64,000 nucleotides of DNA from NCBI RefSeq assembly GCF_023898315.1, contig NC_064619.1, forward strand, positions 478,061,376-478,125,375. Reading direction: 5' to 3'. This DNA is from Schistocerca nitens. Lineage: Eukaryota; Arthropoda; Insecta; Orthoptera; Acrididae. How positions within the stretch are numbered: position 1 is the first letter of the stretch; each line of letters starts with the position of its first letter. Made by a program: the position numbers and the translations under genes. Below the pieces are notes generated by a model. The model was not told the origin of the DNA. It was given only the letters and a program-made list of their open reading frames with translations, and did no database searches. Below are positions 35,270 to 47,690 of the stretch, piece by piece.

Positions 35270-36355
35270 TGCAGCACCCTGAAAAAGTTCAGCAAATGAA
35301 TTGTAAATTGTTTGAAGTTTAATCCCAGGCACGGCCAGACAGTACAGGCCAGCTAGGGTTATGTTCTAACGAGATAAGCCACTGGCAGCATTGTTGACAT
35401 TGTGTAAAACATGCTAGCTAGACGGGCTTGTTAAGGTAGTCACAGGCGAAGTGTGTAGAGGCCCAAAAGACGCAACACAGCGTGACCAAGAGTGAAGTAA
35501 TTTTGCGTGCTACCAAGAAACTCACACATTGTAATTTCAACTGGGCCTAGCAACCTGTGCTTGGGGAAGAACAAGCTAGGGAAAGCTGACAGCACAAGTA
35601 ATAGCGAGCAAACTTACTTGCCCCTTCAGTAAGACTATGTAAGAAGCGTAGCTGTAAGGGTATAAATAATCGAGCTTAGGGTCTCAAAGCATTCAGTGGT
35701 GCCACCATTCTGTCTGCAACTTGAACCAGAGAGAATTATGGGATTTTGAGTTTCAGAAAAACCACGACCCACCATGGTGATGAATATTGGCTGCACATTT
35801 GCCACTGACAGAATCATAGAGTTCCAGCCCAAGGCGTGCCTTTTCCCAATGGACTGCAAACTGTCTATGATCTGGCTGGGAGAGATGTGCCCTTGTGACC
35901 TCCTAGCCACCTAGATGTCATCGGCCACTGTCCTTGTCTACCCTGGGAGTGACCAGTGCACTGCTGCTCGGTATAAGGATATCTAGCATCGGTTACTGCA
36001 ACCAAACGCATGATGTGGGGACAATGGGTACAAGTGGGGATGCTTAGCCAACACAGCTCTGGAAGGCATTGGCTACCACTCTTGTCTTTGCCTGATAGCA
36101 GCCCATGGGTGCCATGGCAGCTGCCGCCATGGCCTGGGGCAACAGACGTCATCAGCATGATTGGAGCGACAGAGCATTCCCCAAGTGGCTGCATTTGGAT
36201 GTACACAGCACATTCCTGAGGCAGGCTAGAGTGCTGCATAAGTCTGCTTCAATAAACATCTGCCAATGCTACTGCCGTTTGACTGCACGCCCTGGTGTGA
36301 ATCTGCCCTTTCCCTCACCCGATGGGTAGCGACCCCAAATAGACTGGATCATTAC
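35270..36355 (+). repeat. 5' LTR of the Gypsy fossil
   Basis: Direct repeat of 49956-51043. It begins TGCAGCACC, shares the GGTATAAATAATCGAGCTTA promoter-like block (about 35657-35676) with the other LTR, and shares TGCACGCCCTGGTGTGAATCT near its end. It is followed by TTTGGTGTCAACAAGTGG, a plausible primer-binding region. The exact end (near 36318 or 36355) is uncertain. Confidence 0.85.
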
Positions 36356-37923
36356 ATTTGGTGTCAACAAGTGGTTATTACATTTCACGACACAAGTACA
36401 TTAATAGTAGCAGTAGGTTTCTACAATTTTGCGAACTTTACCTCTACAGAAATTAATACCAGAAACACAAATAACCCATTAATACACTAAAAAAAACTTT
36501 GTCCTTCACATCATCACCCAGTTACACTCTGAACAGTCGAGAGCCAAACGACCAGCCAGGTTTTCTTTTTTGTTGAGAGAAGTGATTGTTGGGCAGCTGT
36601 TGATGCCCAGTCACTGTGGTGTGATGTAGAGCATAAAGACTGGGTACTTTAGTAAAGTGCATATGGACAGTGGTATTTGTCATACCTCCACTTCAGTAGT
36701 AATGGCTCAGCATAATGGGGTGTAGTGAGTTTCACTTTGTTTATATTTAAATTCAGTATTAGTGGAATATGGGAAAGAGTTTGTGTAAGGTTACATTTGC
36801 AAGGCCATATGCATTAGTGGACTCACCAGTAAGGTGTCAGTTTTGCACTCTTGCAAGGTATGAATTGCTGAGCAATAAGGTTGTGTTTTATGTATAGACA
36901 TGTTGGTCGATGGTTAGCGATTGTACAGAGTGTAGGTGGGTGATGATACATGGGAAAAAGTAGTTTATGAATTTTTTTGGAGTATTAGTGGGTTATTTGT
37001 GTTTCTGGCACCAATTACACTAGAGGTAAAGTACGCAAAATGTTAGAAACATGTTTTGCTGCTACTAGTACAGTCTGCTGCAAGTGCAGGTGTTAACACA
37101 GGAAAATTTTCAGAAAAACAGGAGTATGAGGACCTCCTTCGTAGATTTGAGGCTTTGGAAGCCAATAGGTTTAGTCGCAGCCTGAGTCAAGGGAGAGTAA
37201 GGTATAGTTGGGGGTAGTTTCTTTTTCTTTTGACCCATCACTAGCTGCACTTTTCGATTCCTCTTCGGCTAAAACAATGGCAGCCGTGTTGGTTTTCATT
37301 AATGATTTTACAGCTATTGCTGCAATGAGCGGTTAGTCAAATGAAGTAACCCTTCGTGTGGCTAACTTACGTTTAACAGAGGAAGCGAAGACATATATGG
37401 TATGCATGACACCGTCAGCAAAGCTGGTTGCTGGACTGCACCATCGTTACCAAAAACAAAATAGCGCGTAGCTTTTTCGACAGAAGCTCTCAGTACATTG
37501 AATTTGAAATGTAATGAATCGGTGGAAGTATTTTGCGAAGGGATTCGCAAAGTCGATGCTACCCACAATGCAGAGACCACTATGCTGTTACTACAGGAGG
37601 CAGAAAACAGGGCGCTAGACGTTTTCTTGCGAGAAATTCCTGTAGAAATGTCACAAAGAGTCTGCACTGAGAATCTGAGTGATTTAACAGTAGCATTTAG
37701 AATTGCAGCGCCATTGAAGGAAATAGTATAAGCAACCACATGTTACTCATGTGAGTAAGTGGACCACCTGGATGGGAAGCACTGTTGGGAGAAGCAGCTC
37801 CTCAACTCAGATGGGAACGCTTCAAGAGTCAGAAAGCAGTCCTGATAGATTTTAACACTGCACAATTCAGTGCACAGATGGAATGCTGTTTAGTGGGCTT
37901 AGTGAGTGACATGGAACAGAGGT
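36356..37923 (+). other. Gypsy fossil: leader and gag-like region
   Basis: Leader up to about 37100, then a gag-like region at about 37250-37740 with the pattern NESVEVFCEGIRKV and RALDVFLREIPVEMSQRV seen in Gypsy capsids. It is broken. The LINE insertion begins at 37924. Confidence 0.65.
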
Positions 37924-38001
37924 TCTACATCTACATCTACATTTATACTCCGCAAGCCACCCAACGGTGTGTGGCGGAGGGCACTTTACGTGCCACTGTC
38001 A

Positions 38002-39152
38002 TTACCTCCCTTTCCTGTTCCAGTCGCGTATGGTTCGCGGGAAGAACGACTGTCTGAAAGCATCCGTGCGCGCTCTAATCTCTCTAATTTTACATTCGTG
38101 ATCTCCTCGGGAGATATAAGTAGGGGGAAGCAATATATTCGATACCTCATCCAGAAACGCACCCTCTCGAAACCTGGCGAGCAAGCTACACCGCGATGCA
38201 GAGCGCCTCTCTAGCAGAGTCTGCCACTTGAGTTTATTAAACATCTCCGTAACGCTATCACGGTTACCAAATAACCCTGTGACGAAACGCGCCGCTCTTC
38301 GTTGGATCTTCTCTATCTCCTCCGTCAACCCGATCTGGTACGGATCCCACACTGATGAGCAATACTCAAGTATAGGTCGAACGAGTGTTTTGTAAGCCAC
38401 CTCCTTTGTTGATGGACTACATTTTCTAAGCACTCTCCCAATGAATCTCAACCTGGTACCCGCCTTACCAACAATTAATTTTATATGATCATTCCACTTC
38501 AAATCGTTCCGCAGCATACTCCCAGATATTTTACAGAAGTAACTGCTACCAGTGTTTGTTCCGCTATCATATAATCATACAATAAAGGATCCTTCTTTCT
38601 ATGTATTCGCAATACATTACATTTGTCTATGTTAAGGGACAGTTGCCACTCCCTGCACCAAGTGCCTATCCGCTGCAGATCTTCCTGCATTTCGCTACAA
38701 TTTTCTACTGCTGCAACTTCTCTGTATACTACAGCATCATCCGCGAAAAGCCGCATGGAACTTCTGACACTATCTACTAGGTCATTTATATATATTGTGA
38801 AAAGCAATGGTCCCATAACACTCCCCTGTGGCACGCCAGAGGTTACTTTAACGTCTGTAGACGTCTCTCTATTGATAACAACATGCTGTGTTCTGTTTGC
38901 TAAAAACTCTTCAATCCAGCCACACAGCTGGTCTGATATTCCGTAGGCTCTTACTTTGTTTATCAGGCGACAGTGCGGAACTGTATCGAACGCCTTCCGG
39001 AAGTCAAGAAAAATAGCATCTACCTGGGAGCCTGTATCTAATATTTTCTGGGTCTCATGAACAAATAAAGCGAGTTGGGTCTCACACGATCGCTGTTTCC
39101 GGAATCCATGTTGATTCCTACATAGTAGATTCTGGGTTTCCAAAAACGACAT
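38002..39152 (-). pseudogene. CR1/L2-like LINE RT and C-terminal domain
   Basis: Frame 39152-38499: QHGFRKQRSCETQLALFVHE, DAIFLDFRKAFDTVPHCRLI (first catalytic Asp), TSGVPQGSVMGPLLFTIYIND and MRLFADDAVVY (FADD), then NIDKCNVLRIHRKKDP. The frame shifts near 38510; the rest, frame 38517-38002, has KLIVGKAGTRLRFIGRVLRK, YCSSVWDPYQIGLTEEIEKIQRRAARFV and FFPRTIRDWNRK. The upstream RT fingers lie in the frame 39950-39243, separated by a break near 39240. Otherwise the domains are intact and strongly conserved with the copy at 13835. Confidence 0.9.
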
Positions 39153-39242
39153 GATACTCGAGCAAAAAACATGTTCTAAAATTCTACAACAGATCGACGT
39201 CAGAGATATAGGTCTATAATTTTGCGCATCTGCTCGACGACC

Positions 39243-39950
39243 CTACTTGAAGACTGGGACTACCTGTGCTCTTTTCCAATCATTTGGAACCCTCCGTTCC
39301 TCTAGAGACTTGCGGTACACGGCTGTTAGAAGGGGGGCAAGTTCTTTCGCGTACTCTGTGTAGAATCGAATTGGTATCCCGTCAAGTCCAGTGGACTTTC
39401 CTCTGTTGAGTGATTCCAGTTGCTTTTCTATTCCTTGGACACTTATTTCGATGTCACCCATTTTTTCGTTTGTGCGAGGATTTAGAGAAGGAACTGCAGT
39501 GCGGTCTTCCTCTGTGGAACAGCTTTGGAAAAAGGTGTTTAGTATTTCAGCTTTACGCGTGTCATCCTCTTTTTCAATGCCATCATCATCCCGGAGTGTC
39601 TGGATATGCTGTTTCGAGCCACTTACTGATTTAACGTAAGACCAGAACTTCCTAGGATTTTCTGTCAAGTCGGTACATAGAATTTTACTTTCGAATTCAC
39701 TGAACGCTTCACGCATAGCCCTCCTTACGCTAACTTTGACATCGTTTAGCTTCTGTTTGTCTGAGAGGTTTTGGCTGCGTTTAAACTTGGAGTGAAGCTC
39801 TCTTTGCTTTCGCAGTAGTTTCCTAACTTTGTTGTTGTACCAAGGTGGGTTTTTCCTGTCCCTCACAGTTTTACTCGGCACATACCTGTCTAAAACGCAT
39901 TTTACGATTGCCTTGAACTTTTTCCATAAACACTCACTGAGCTCAACCAT
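39243..39950 (-). pseudogene. CR1/L2-like LINE linker and RT N-terminal region
   Basis: One open minus-strand frame joins the EN-RT linker (LDRYVPSKTVRDRKNPPWYN, KLLRKQRELHSKFKRSQN, NPRKFWSYVKSVSGSKQ) to the RT start (GIEKQLESLNRGKSTGLDGI, KSLEERRVPNDWKRAQVVPVFK). The first five or six residues come from the filler segment, so the apparent start codon is not the element's own. The same linker occurs at 61855-62187 in the LINE at the right end. Confidence 0.9.
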
Positions 39951-40528
39951 GCATTTTCAAAGATCAGTCCTCATACGTTTGTCGATAAAATCTAGTTCAA
40001 GACTTACTGAATATCCTACATCCACATACGTTAGGACTTCCATTTCCCCCATTGGTACATTGGTACTAAACATCTGAGTGTCCCAGTCTATATCTGGTAA
40101 ATTGAAATCTCCACCTAAGACTATAACATGCTGAGAAAATTTATGTGAAATGTATTCCAAATTTTCTCTCAGTTGTTCTGCCACTAATGCTGCTGAGTCG
40201 GGAGGTCGGTAATAGGAGCCAATTATTAACCTAGCTCGGTTGTTGAGTGTAACCTCCACCCATAATAATTCACAGGAACTATCCACTTCTACTTCACTAC
40301 AGGATAAACTACTACTAACAGCGACGAACACTCCACTACCGGTTGCATGCAATCTATCCTTTCTAAACACCGTCTGTACCTTTGTAAAAATTTCGGCAGA
40401 ATTTATCTCTGGCTTCAGCCAGCTTTCTGTACCTATAACGATTTCAGCTTCGGTGCTTTCTATCAGCGCTTGAAGTTGCGGTACTTTACCAACGCAGCTT
40501 CGACAGTTGACAATTACAATACCGATTG
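39934..40528. repeat. Templated filler inside the LINE: direct EN copy plus inverted flank copy
   Basis: 40066-40528 is a direct repeat of 40847-41309 (offset 781 bp, 463 bp, about three differences seen). 39934-40057 is an inverted copy of 41640-41763 (about 124 bp, about one difference). The two pieces are joined with only ~8 bp between and sit exactly between the endonuclease and RT parts of the LINE. Confidence 0.93.
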
Positions 40529-41418
40529 TCAGTGTCGGAACAGAAATTTTCGTTTTGATCTGTTAGGTAGTCTGAAATCTGCCTTCTATTACTCTTGCTA
40601 AACAGATAAACCTTCCTCCCTTTTTTTATATTCCTATTAACTTCCATATTCAGGGATGCAGCAACGGCCTTATGATTACTGATTCCCTGTTCTGCACATA
40701 CAGAGTCGAAAAGTTCGGATCTGTTTGTTATCAGTAGGTCCAAGATGTTATCTCCACGAGTCGGTTCTCTGTTTAATTGCTCGAGGTAATTTTCGGATAG
40801 TGCACTCAGTATAATGTCACTCGATGCTCTGTCCCTACCACCCGTCCTAAACATCTGAGTGTCCCAGTCTATATCTGGTAAATTGAAATCTCCACCTAAG
40901 ACTATAACATGCTGAGAAAATTTATGTGAAATGTATTCCAAATTTTCTCTCAGTTGTTCTGCCACTAATGCTGCTGAGTCGGGAGGTCGGTAATAGGAGC
41001 CAATTATTAACCTAGCTCGGTTGGTGAGTGTAGCCTCCACCCATAATAATTCACAGGAACTATCCACTTCTACTTCACTACAGGATAAACTACTACTAAC
41101 AGCGACGAACACTCCACTACCGGTTGCATGCAATCTATCCTTTCTAAACACCGTCTGTACCTTTGTAAAAATTTCGGCAGAATTTATCTCTGGCTTCAGC
41201 CAGCTTTCTGTACCGATAACGATTTCAGCTTCGGTGCTTTCTATCAGCGCTTGAAGTTGCGGTACTTTACCAACGCAGCTTCGACAGTTGACAATTACAA
41301 TACCGATTGCTGCTTGGTCCCCGCATGTCCTGACTTCGCCCCGCACCCGTTGAGGCTGTTGCCCTTTCTGTACTTGCCCAAGGCCATCTAACCTAAAAAA
41401 CCGCCCAGCCCACGCCAC
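40529..41418 (-). pseudogene. CR1/L2-like LINE APE endonuclease
   Basis: One open minus-strand frame. GIVIVNCRSCVGKVPQLQAL opens the endonuclease fold, ETEIVIGTESWL-like TEAEIVIGTESWLKPEI holds the catalytic Glu, and HATGSGVFVAVSSSLSC, IIGSYYRPPDS, VIVLGGDFNLPDIDW (catalytic Asp/Asn), DLLITNRSELFDSV and QGISNHKAV (catalytic His block SNHK) follow in order. It would nick target DNA. All key residues appear present. The frame then runs into the filler at 40528, so the natural EN-RT protein is broken. Confidence 0.9.
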
Positions 41419-41600
41419 ACAACCCCTGCTACCCGTATAGCCGCTTGTTGCGTGTAGTGGACTCCTGACCTATCCAGCGGAACCCGAAACCCCACTACCC
41501 TATGGCGCAGGTTTCCTGTAGACACAGGGGTGCATGTGTCTGAACCTAGTGAGCAGGAGGAGACTGTGCCACCATGATATAAGTTACGTGGCATTGGCGA

Positions 41601-42556
41601 TAGTAGTGTTGTGTCATTGGTTATGTTGGTAGTTGACTATACCAATGGGGGAAATGGAAGTCTTAACGTATGTGGATGTAGGATATTCAGTAAGTCTTGA
41701 ACTAGATTTTATCGACAAACGTATGAGGACTGATCTTTGAAAATGCATGGTTGAGCTCAGTGAAGCTTTGTTTCACTTGGGTGATATAGTTGCAAATAAA
41801 GCTATGTCGCAAGGCTCACCCGTTATGAGGTGATGTCAACAGAACTGTACACGAGTTTGTTAAAGACTGATCAGCAGAATAAAATACTATACTGTACGTT
41901 TCAGTGGGTACCAGTTTGCCTTATGGGACTTTGTATGTGGTTGAGCCATTCTCAAGTAATGAAGAGTTGGATGATTTACACTGTTTTGTGTGCAGAAGCA
42001 TAGTGCACACAACTGATATTAATGGGGAATATATGGTTCCAGTTAGCATAGATAAAATTGGCAGAGGTGAAGTTAGTCAATCAAAGGTACAATTATAGCC
42101 ATTCTGGAAGTATCAGAGGAAGAAGACTACAATGGGCCATGTGTGGGTAGAAGCCAGACGCAAACTGTCGTCGTGGCAGCGTTACATGAGACGCTGGATC
42201 ACTTGAAAGGCAGGGTCATGCAGCTGTGGAAAAGGTATTATTGAAGTCTGGGGACTTGTTTCTCTACAGATCGGCGATTACCTGCAACTCTGGTAACTAA
42301 GTGCTGTATACCAGCAGGGGATAGTACATTGACTTATCGGAAACCATATCGCACAGCGAGATATTTACAGCCATTAAGAGAGGAGTCATTGAACAGCAAC
42401 GATGACATGGGATCACAGAACCTAGCGATAGTTCCCAGGATGCAAATATTGTGATTGTCCATAAGAAATCATCGAGTGGTACGAAAAAAGGTAGATTTGG
42501 CTGTGATTATAGGATTCTAAATGCACAGGTCATTACAGAAGCATATACAGTCCTTA
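41601..42556 (+). other. Gypsy fossil: region between gag and RT
   Basis: Plus-strand sequence leading to an RT start (DYRILNAQVITEAY at about 42500-42540). 41640-41763 is the source, or partner, of the inverted copy inside the LINE. It is broken, with several breaks, and no gene is intact. Confidence 0.55.
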
Positions 42557-44018
42557 ACACATACATCAAAAAAAGTTTTGCATCACCTCGGATCTGAGAG
42601 CTCCGGAATCTGTACAGAAAATTGGAATTGATATCAACATAAGCATCATTTCCGCCCTTTTTATCGCTCATGAAACCCACACAGTGCATATTGTACCACC
42701 ATACAGCGAGACCTTCAGAGATGGTAGTCCAGATTGCTGTACACACTGGTACCTCTAATACCCATTAGCACGTCCTCTTGCATTGTAACATACCTGTATT
42801 CGTTGTGGCATGCTATCTACAAGTTCATCAAGGCACTGTTGGTCCACATTGTCCCACTCCTCAACGGCGGTTCAGCGTAGATCCCTCAGAGTGATTGGTG
42901 GGTCACGTCGTCCATAAACAACCCTTTTCAATCTATCCCAGGCATGTTCAATAGGGTTCATATCTGGAGAACATGCTGGCCACTCTAGTCGAACGATGTC
43001 GTCCTCAAGGAAGTCATTCACAAGCTGTGGACGATGGGGCGCGAATTGTCCATGAGACGAATGCCTCGCCAATATGCTGCCAATATGGTTGCACTATCGG
43101 TCAGAGGATGGCATTCACGTATTGTACAACCGTTACAGAGCCTTCCATAACCACCAGCGGCGTACGTCGGTCTCACATAATGCCACCCCAAAACAGCAGT
43201 GAACCTCCACGTTACTGCACTCGCTGGACAGTGTGTCTAAGGCATTCAGCCTGACTGGGTTGCCTCCAAACACGTCTCCACCCATTGTCTGGTTGAAGGC
43301 ATATGTGACACTCATCGGTGAAGAGAACGTGATACCAATCCCGAGCGGTCCATTCGGCATATTATTGGGCCCATTTGTACCGCGCTGCATGGTGTCGTGC
43401 TTGCAAAGATGGACCTCGCCCTGGACGTCGGGAGTGAGGTTGCGCATCATGTAGCCTATTGCGCACAGTTTGAGTCGTAACACGTCGTTCTGTGGCTGCA
43501 CGGTAAGCATTATTCAACATTGTGCCGTTGCTGTCAGGGATCCTCCGAACTATAATCCGTAGGTAGCAGTCATCCACTTCAGTAGTAGTCTTTGGGAGGC
43601 CTGAGCAAGGCATGTCATCGACGGTTTCTGTCTCTCTGTATCTCCACCATGTCCGAACAACATCACTTTGGTTCTCTCCAAGACGTCTGGAGACTTCCCA
43701 TGTTGACAGCCCTTCCCTGGCACAAAGTAACAATGCGGACGCGGTCGAACTGCGGTATTGACCGTCTAGGCATGGTTAAACTACAGACAACATGAACTGT
43801 GTACCTCCTTCCTGGTGGAATGACTGGAACTGATTGGCTGTCGGACCCCTCCGTCTAATAGGCCCTGCTCATGCATGGTTGATTACATATTTTTCCTGGT
43901 TAAATGTCATCTCTGAACAGTCAAAGGGACTGTGTCCATGATTCACTATCCAAAGTCAACGTCTGTCTTCAGGCGTTCAGGGAACTGGGGTGATGCAAAA
44001 CCTTTCTTGATGTGTGTA
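42557..44018 (-). mobile_element. Tc1-like DNA transposon, family 'TTTTGCATCACC', copy 1
   Basis: Inverted ends CATCAAAAAAAGTTTTGCATCACC and GGTGATGCAAAACCTTTCTTGATG; outermost bases CACATACATC versus TACACACATC. It interrupts the Gypsy RT region. The minus-strand transposase is in pieces: HTH part 43733-43362 (REGLSTWEVSRRLGENQSDV, TTQTVRNRLHDAQPHSRRPG), a middle piece around 43500-43130, and the C-terminal SPDMNPIEHAWDRLKRVVYG (43072-42872) with the catalytic Glu. At least three frameshifts or stops. The same family is in the Ahcy intron at 56871-58335. Confidence 0.92.
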
Positions 44019-44020
44019 TT

Positions 44021-44219
44021 TGCCAGCTGGAGTGGCCGTGCGGTTCTGGGCGCTACAGTCTGGAGCCAACCGACCGCTACGGTCGCAGGTTCGAATCCTG
44101 CCTCGGGCATGGATGTGTGTGATGTCCTTAGGTTAGTTAGGTTTAATTAGTTCTAAGTTCTAGGCGACTGATGACCTCAGAAGTTAAGTCGCATAGTGCT
44201 CAGAGCCATTTGAACCATT
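44021..44219 (+). repeat. tRNA-derived SINE inserted at a Tc1 end, 14-bp TSD
   Basis: Head GCCAGCTGGAGTGGCCGTGCGG, B box GGTTCGAATCC at about 44089-44099, tail GAGCCATTTGAACCA. The duplication TTGATGTGTGTATT (44007-44020 and 44220-44233) includes the last bases of the Tc1 element and the Gypsy sequence beyond, so the SINE landed across the transposon's right boundary after it had inserted. Confidence 0.95.
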
Positions 44220-44233
44220 TTGATGTGTGTATT

Positions 44234-45314
44234 ACGAAAGCATCCGATAATTTGAGTCACAGTCGTTACTTTACTACAATGGATGTAAAAAGTGGTAATC
44301 ATCAGATAAAAGCAACACTTGACGATAGACCAAAGACAGAATTTACTGTGACATATGGACATTATCAGTACAAGCAGATGCCATTCGGTTTAAAAAATGC
44401 CCCTGCCGCTTTACAGTGGTATTAGATGCAGTTTTAAGAGGGTTAAAGCCTAAGACCTGAATGGTCTATTTAGATGACATAATAGTCTATTTAAAGGATA
44501 TACAAGAACAAGTGAGATGATTGAAACATGTTTTTAGTTGTTTATGGTCAGCATGTTTGATGCTGAAAATGCACAAGTGTTATTTTGCCCAACTCAGGGA
44601 CATATGCGGTGTGCAGACTGATCCTCATCTTACAGAAGCAGTTAAAATTTTCCAGCACCACAGACGACCAAACAGATACAGTCATTCGTTGGCTTATGCA
44701 GCTACTATGGTAAATTCATAAAGGATTTTGTAAAAGCAGTTGAACCTTTGAACAGGTTACTCAGAAAGGCTGTAAAGTTTCAGTAGACGCAAGAATGTCA
44801 GCTAGCATTCGAGAAACTAAAGGATCCATTGAGTTGAAATATACAGGTTTCTTCAGATTTTGAAAAAGAGTGCTTCTAACGCTTCTAATGAGGCTGTTGG
44901 TTGTATTTTGGATCAGATTATCAATGAACAGGAGTACCCAGTAGCATATGTTCTGAGGCAGTTGAATAATGCAAAACCTAGCTACTCAACAACTGAAAAA
45001 GAAATGTTAGCAGTCACATACGGTATTATGTATTTCGGGTGTTAGTTGTATTTTAGAAGAAGTAAAGTTATGACTGACCATGCATCAGTGAAACGAATGC
45101 ACGATCTAAAAGACACATCTAGTTGCCTAACACTTTGGCCTATCAAGTTTAGTGAGTTTGATTATGAAGTTGTTCATAACTCAAGTAGAAAACACGAAAA
45201 TGTAGACACATTAAGTTACAAAGTAGCCGTGATGAGTACAGTGGGAAAGAGTGTGTGGGAATGGCAACAAGCACAAGCAGATGATAAAGACTGTCAGACT
45301 TTTAAGTTTCAGCT

Positions 45315-45318
<4 letters not shown>
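44234..45318 (+). other. Gypsy fossil: RT core and RNase H
   Basis: RT blocks FTTMDVKSGNHQIK and QMPFGLKNAPAALQ with a YLDDIIVY-type block at about 44463-44490, then an RNase H region (about 44850-45240) with YSTTEKEMLAVTY and MTDHASVKR. Broken, with several breaks. Confidence 0.85.

Positions 45319-45369
<51 letters not shown>
45319..45369. repeat. (TA)n microsatellite
   Basis: Perfect TA run of about 25 units lying just 3' of the RNase H region of the Gypsy fossil. Confidence 0.97.
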
Positions 45370-45374
<5 letters not shown>

Positions 45375-45502
45375 GCAGTCACCAAATGTGGACCACGTGT
45401 CGTGCTCCTGGCAATTTTTTAAATGGAAGTGTTAGAGCAGGCTCATGATTATGTGTTATCAGGTATGGTGGCCGATGTACAATAGATAGGCACATTGTGG
45501 AA

Positions 45503-45737
45503 TGAAATGAAATGCAGTGTGGCTAGGCCCTCCCGTTGGGTAGACCGGTCGCCTAATGCAAGTCTTTTTAGCTGACGCCTCTTCAGTGACTTGTGTGTCA
45601 ATGGGGATGTATGATGATGAAGGCAACACAACACCCAGTCCCCGAGCGGAGAAAATCTCCGACCCAGCCGGGAATCGAACCCGGGCCCCTTTGAATGGCG
45701 TTCTGTCGCACTGACCACTCAGCTATCGAGGCTGCCA
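45503..45737 (-). repeat. Third tRNA-derived SINE family, reverse orientation
   Basis: Reading the minus strand: head GGCAGCCTCGATAGCTGAGTGG, B box GGTTCGATTCC (plus-strand inverse at about 45672-45682), then a body ending in GCATTTCATTTCATTCC. GTGGAATG on both sides (about 45496 and 45742) may be the target duplication. It lies inside the Gypsy fossil. Confidence 0.88.
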
Positions 45738-45744
45738 TGTCGTG

Positions 45745-47690
45745 GAATGCTTTTGGTGGAGGACTGGGAAGTGCACCAGGAGCAGTATGTCAGAGACTGC
45801 GTACTATTGTAAGATAGCTATTTTTTATGATGTTATTGGATGTGTTAATATTTGCAAAGGAAAATAATATACTCGAAGAATTGTCAGAGAAACATTTGTT
45901 AAGCAACAGTATCTGTGTCTGCAACTGCAGCACTGTGGAGTCATAGAATCTTTGACAGCCAGTAGTGGATAGCTGCGGTGTGCAGCAGGAGGATTTTTTC
46001 CGTTGACTTTACAATGTAATACACAAACGCATTTTAGGGATTTTGTGAGTTTCAGATTTATTACAAGGAGGAATGATGGCTCAGACCAGTGGTTGGATAG
46101 CATACGGACATACTGTAATGGATCATAAATGGTGAAAAACTTTGACTCAGGTGCGGCGAATTATTAATGCTGAGAGTAGTATAAACTGCCTGTGAGAATT
46201 GGACGTTCTGTGCTACAGACGCATCTCTCTGGAATAAGTAACCAAAGGTATAATTTGAGGACTCTGTGTGAAGCGATTACAGAGATCGGACGTGTTTTAT
46301 ATTGGAGAGATTTTGCTATTGTTGTGGGACGCTGTTAAGCCCCATTGTGAATGTTTAGTTAGTCGACAGCACAAGAAACATATTCAAGAAAATAATACGC
46401 ATTCAAAGTATGTATTTATCGATTTATAAAAGATAGGACAAACATTCTTTAGATATCATGTGATGGAGATCGATCAGAGATGCAGTGTGGAATGATAGTG
46501 CGAGGCTGCATCTTTTCATGGTCAATATTCCTCGAGAGAATATCTCAGATGCAATAAACTTTTCGTTGATAAAAAAGTTAGACACATCAATCTATATGCA
46601 TCATATAACATAGCACATAGTTCTGCTGAACGATCTTCCTAACGAAATAAAACATTTTAGAGATTTCAGGTGGAGCAGTTCCAAGGAGGAGTATCAGCGA
46701 GATCGACGCTGCGGGACATATATCTAGATCTCCTGTGCTATTTAAAACCAAAGACTTATATTCTTTAGCTTTTAAAAGACTGAAGCTAAAACCTAAATAA
46801 AACCACTGGAAATCATAAATAAGAAGGAGAGAATTTTCTTAAATAAATTTCTTAAATAAATAAATTAATTAATTAAATAAATTAAAATGCAATAAAATAC
46901 AAAAGGTTTTGAAATGAAAGGCAAGGTATTATTTGATGAGGCAAAAAGTTTATTTTTATTTTTGTAGACTCGTATTGTTGGTCCACTTCACGTTCAACAC
47001 AGTCAAATTTTTCATAGTTATTCTATTGACTGATCTTCTGAGTTAATATACTGTACCATGGAAGTTATTAGATTAGATGAATTTTCGTATTAGAGTCTAT
47101 AATTGTTTTCTTTAATAAGTTCCTTCCTAAATGAAATTTCAGAACTTGAAGATTGATTCATGTGTTTCATTGGTATTCTGTGACAATATTATGTACCCAA
47201 TTTGTCTGGACCAACTGCAGTTAGTTTTTAGCAGCATTTTTTTTAGCTCCTGCAGAGTCTTGCTGGATTCAGAGTCTTGCTGAGTTGCTGTTTATCCCAG
47301 TACTTTATTTTGCAGGTGAGATTCATAATATGTGATTGTTTCGTTTCCTTTGCACAATGTAGGTTCTGTCTGTTTCTTTATTTTACCAGGGCCATATGTC
47401 AGTGCAGAAATTTTCGTGCATTTCAAGTTACAGTCTTATACAGGTCGACATTACAGTTTGGTTTGTTTCTTCTCTTTATTTAAACAGTTACGTTTTTTTC
47501 TGTTCAAACAGTTTGCACCCAACTGAGTCGACTGAGCATGAAATTATTGATTTGCTTATTTATTTGCTTATGAATGAGATCGGTTTTCACATACACAGGA
47601 TTCTTTTCAATTTCATGTAAGTGATCAGGCTTTGAGCTCAGTAGTACATTTAGGTTGTCAGTTCACATTCCCAGGTTTATATTTAAGGTA
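45745..47690. other. Gypsy fossil interior, mostly unrecognised
   Basis: AT-rich 2-kb stretch between RNase H and integrase. I recognise no domain. It is longer than the usual gap, so it may hold an additional unidentified insertion (for example around 46120-47250). Confidence 0.4.

Larger units (their letters stand above)
37924..41600 (-). mobile_element. CR1/L2-like LINE, long copy with templated rearrangement
   Basis: Minus strand. The 5' region lies at 41600-41310, the endonuclease at 41309-40530, the linker and RT at 39933-38499, the C-terminal block at 38517-38002, and the 3' end GGCTTGCGGAGTATAAATGTAGATGTAGATGTAG sits at 37924-37960. The family matches 13620-15392. It inserted in the Gypsy gag region. 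Between endonuclease and RT is a foreign ~595-bp filler (39934-40528), described separately. The coding regions are long and mostly open, with a frameshift near 38510, so the copy is much younger than the Gypsy element that hosts it. Confidence 0.92.
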
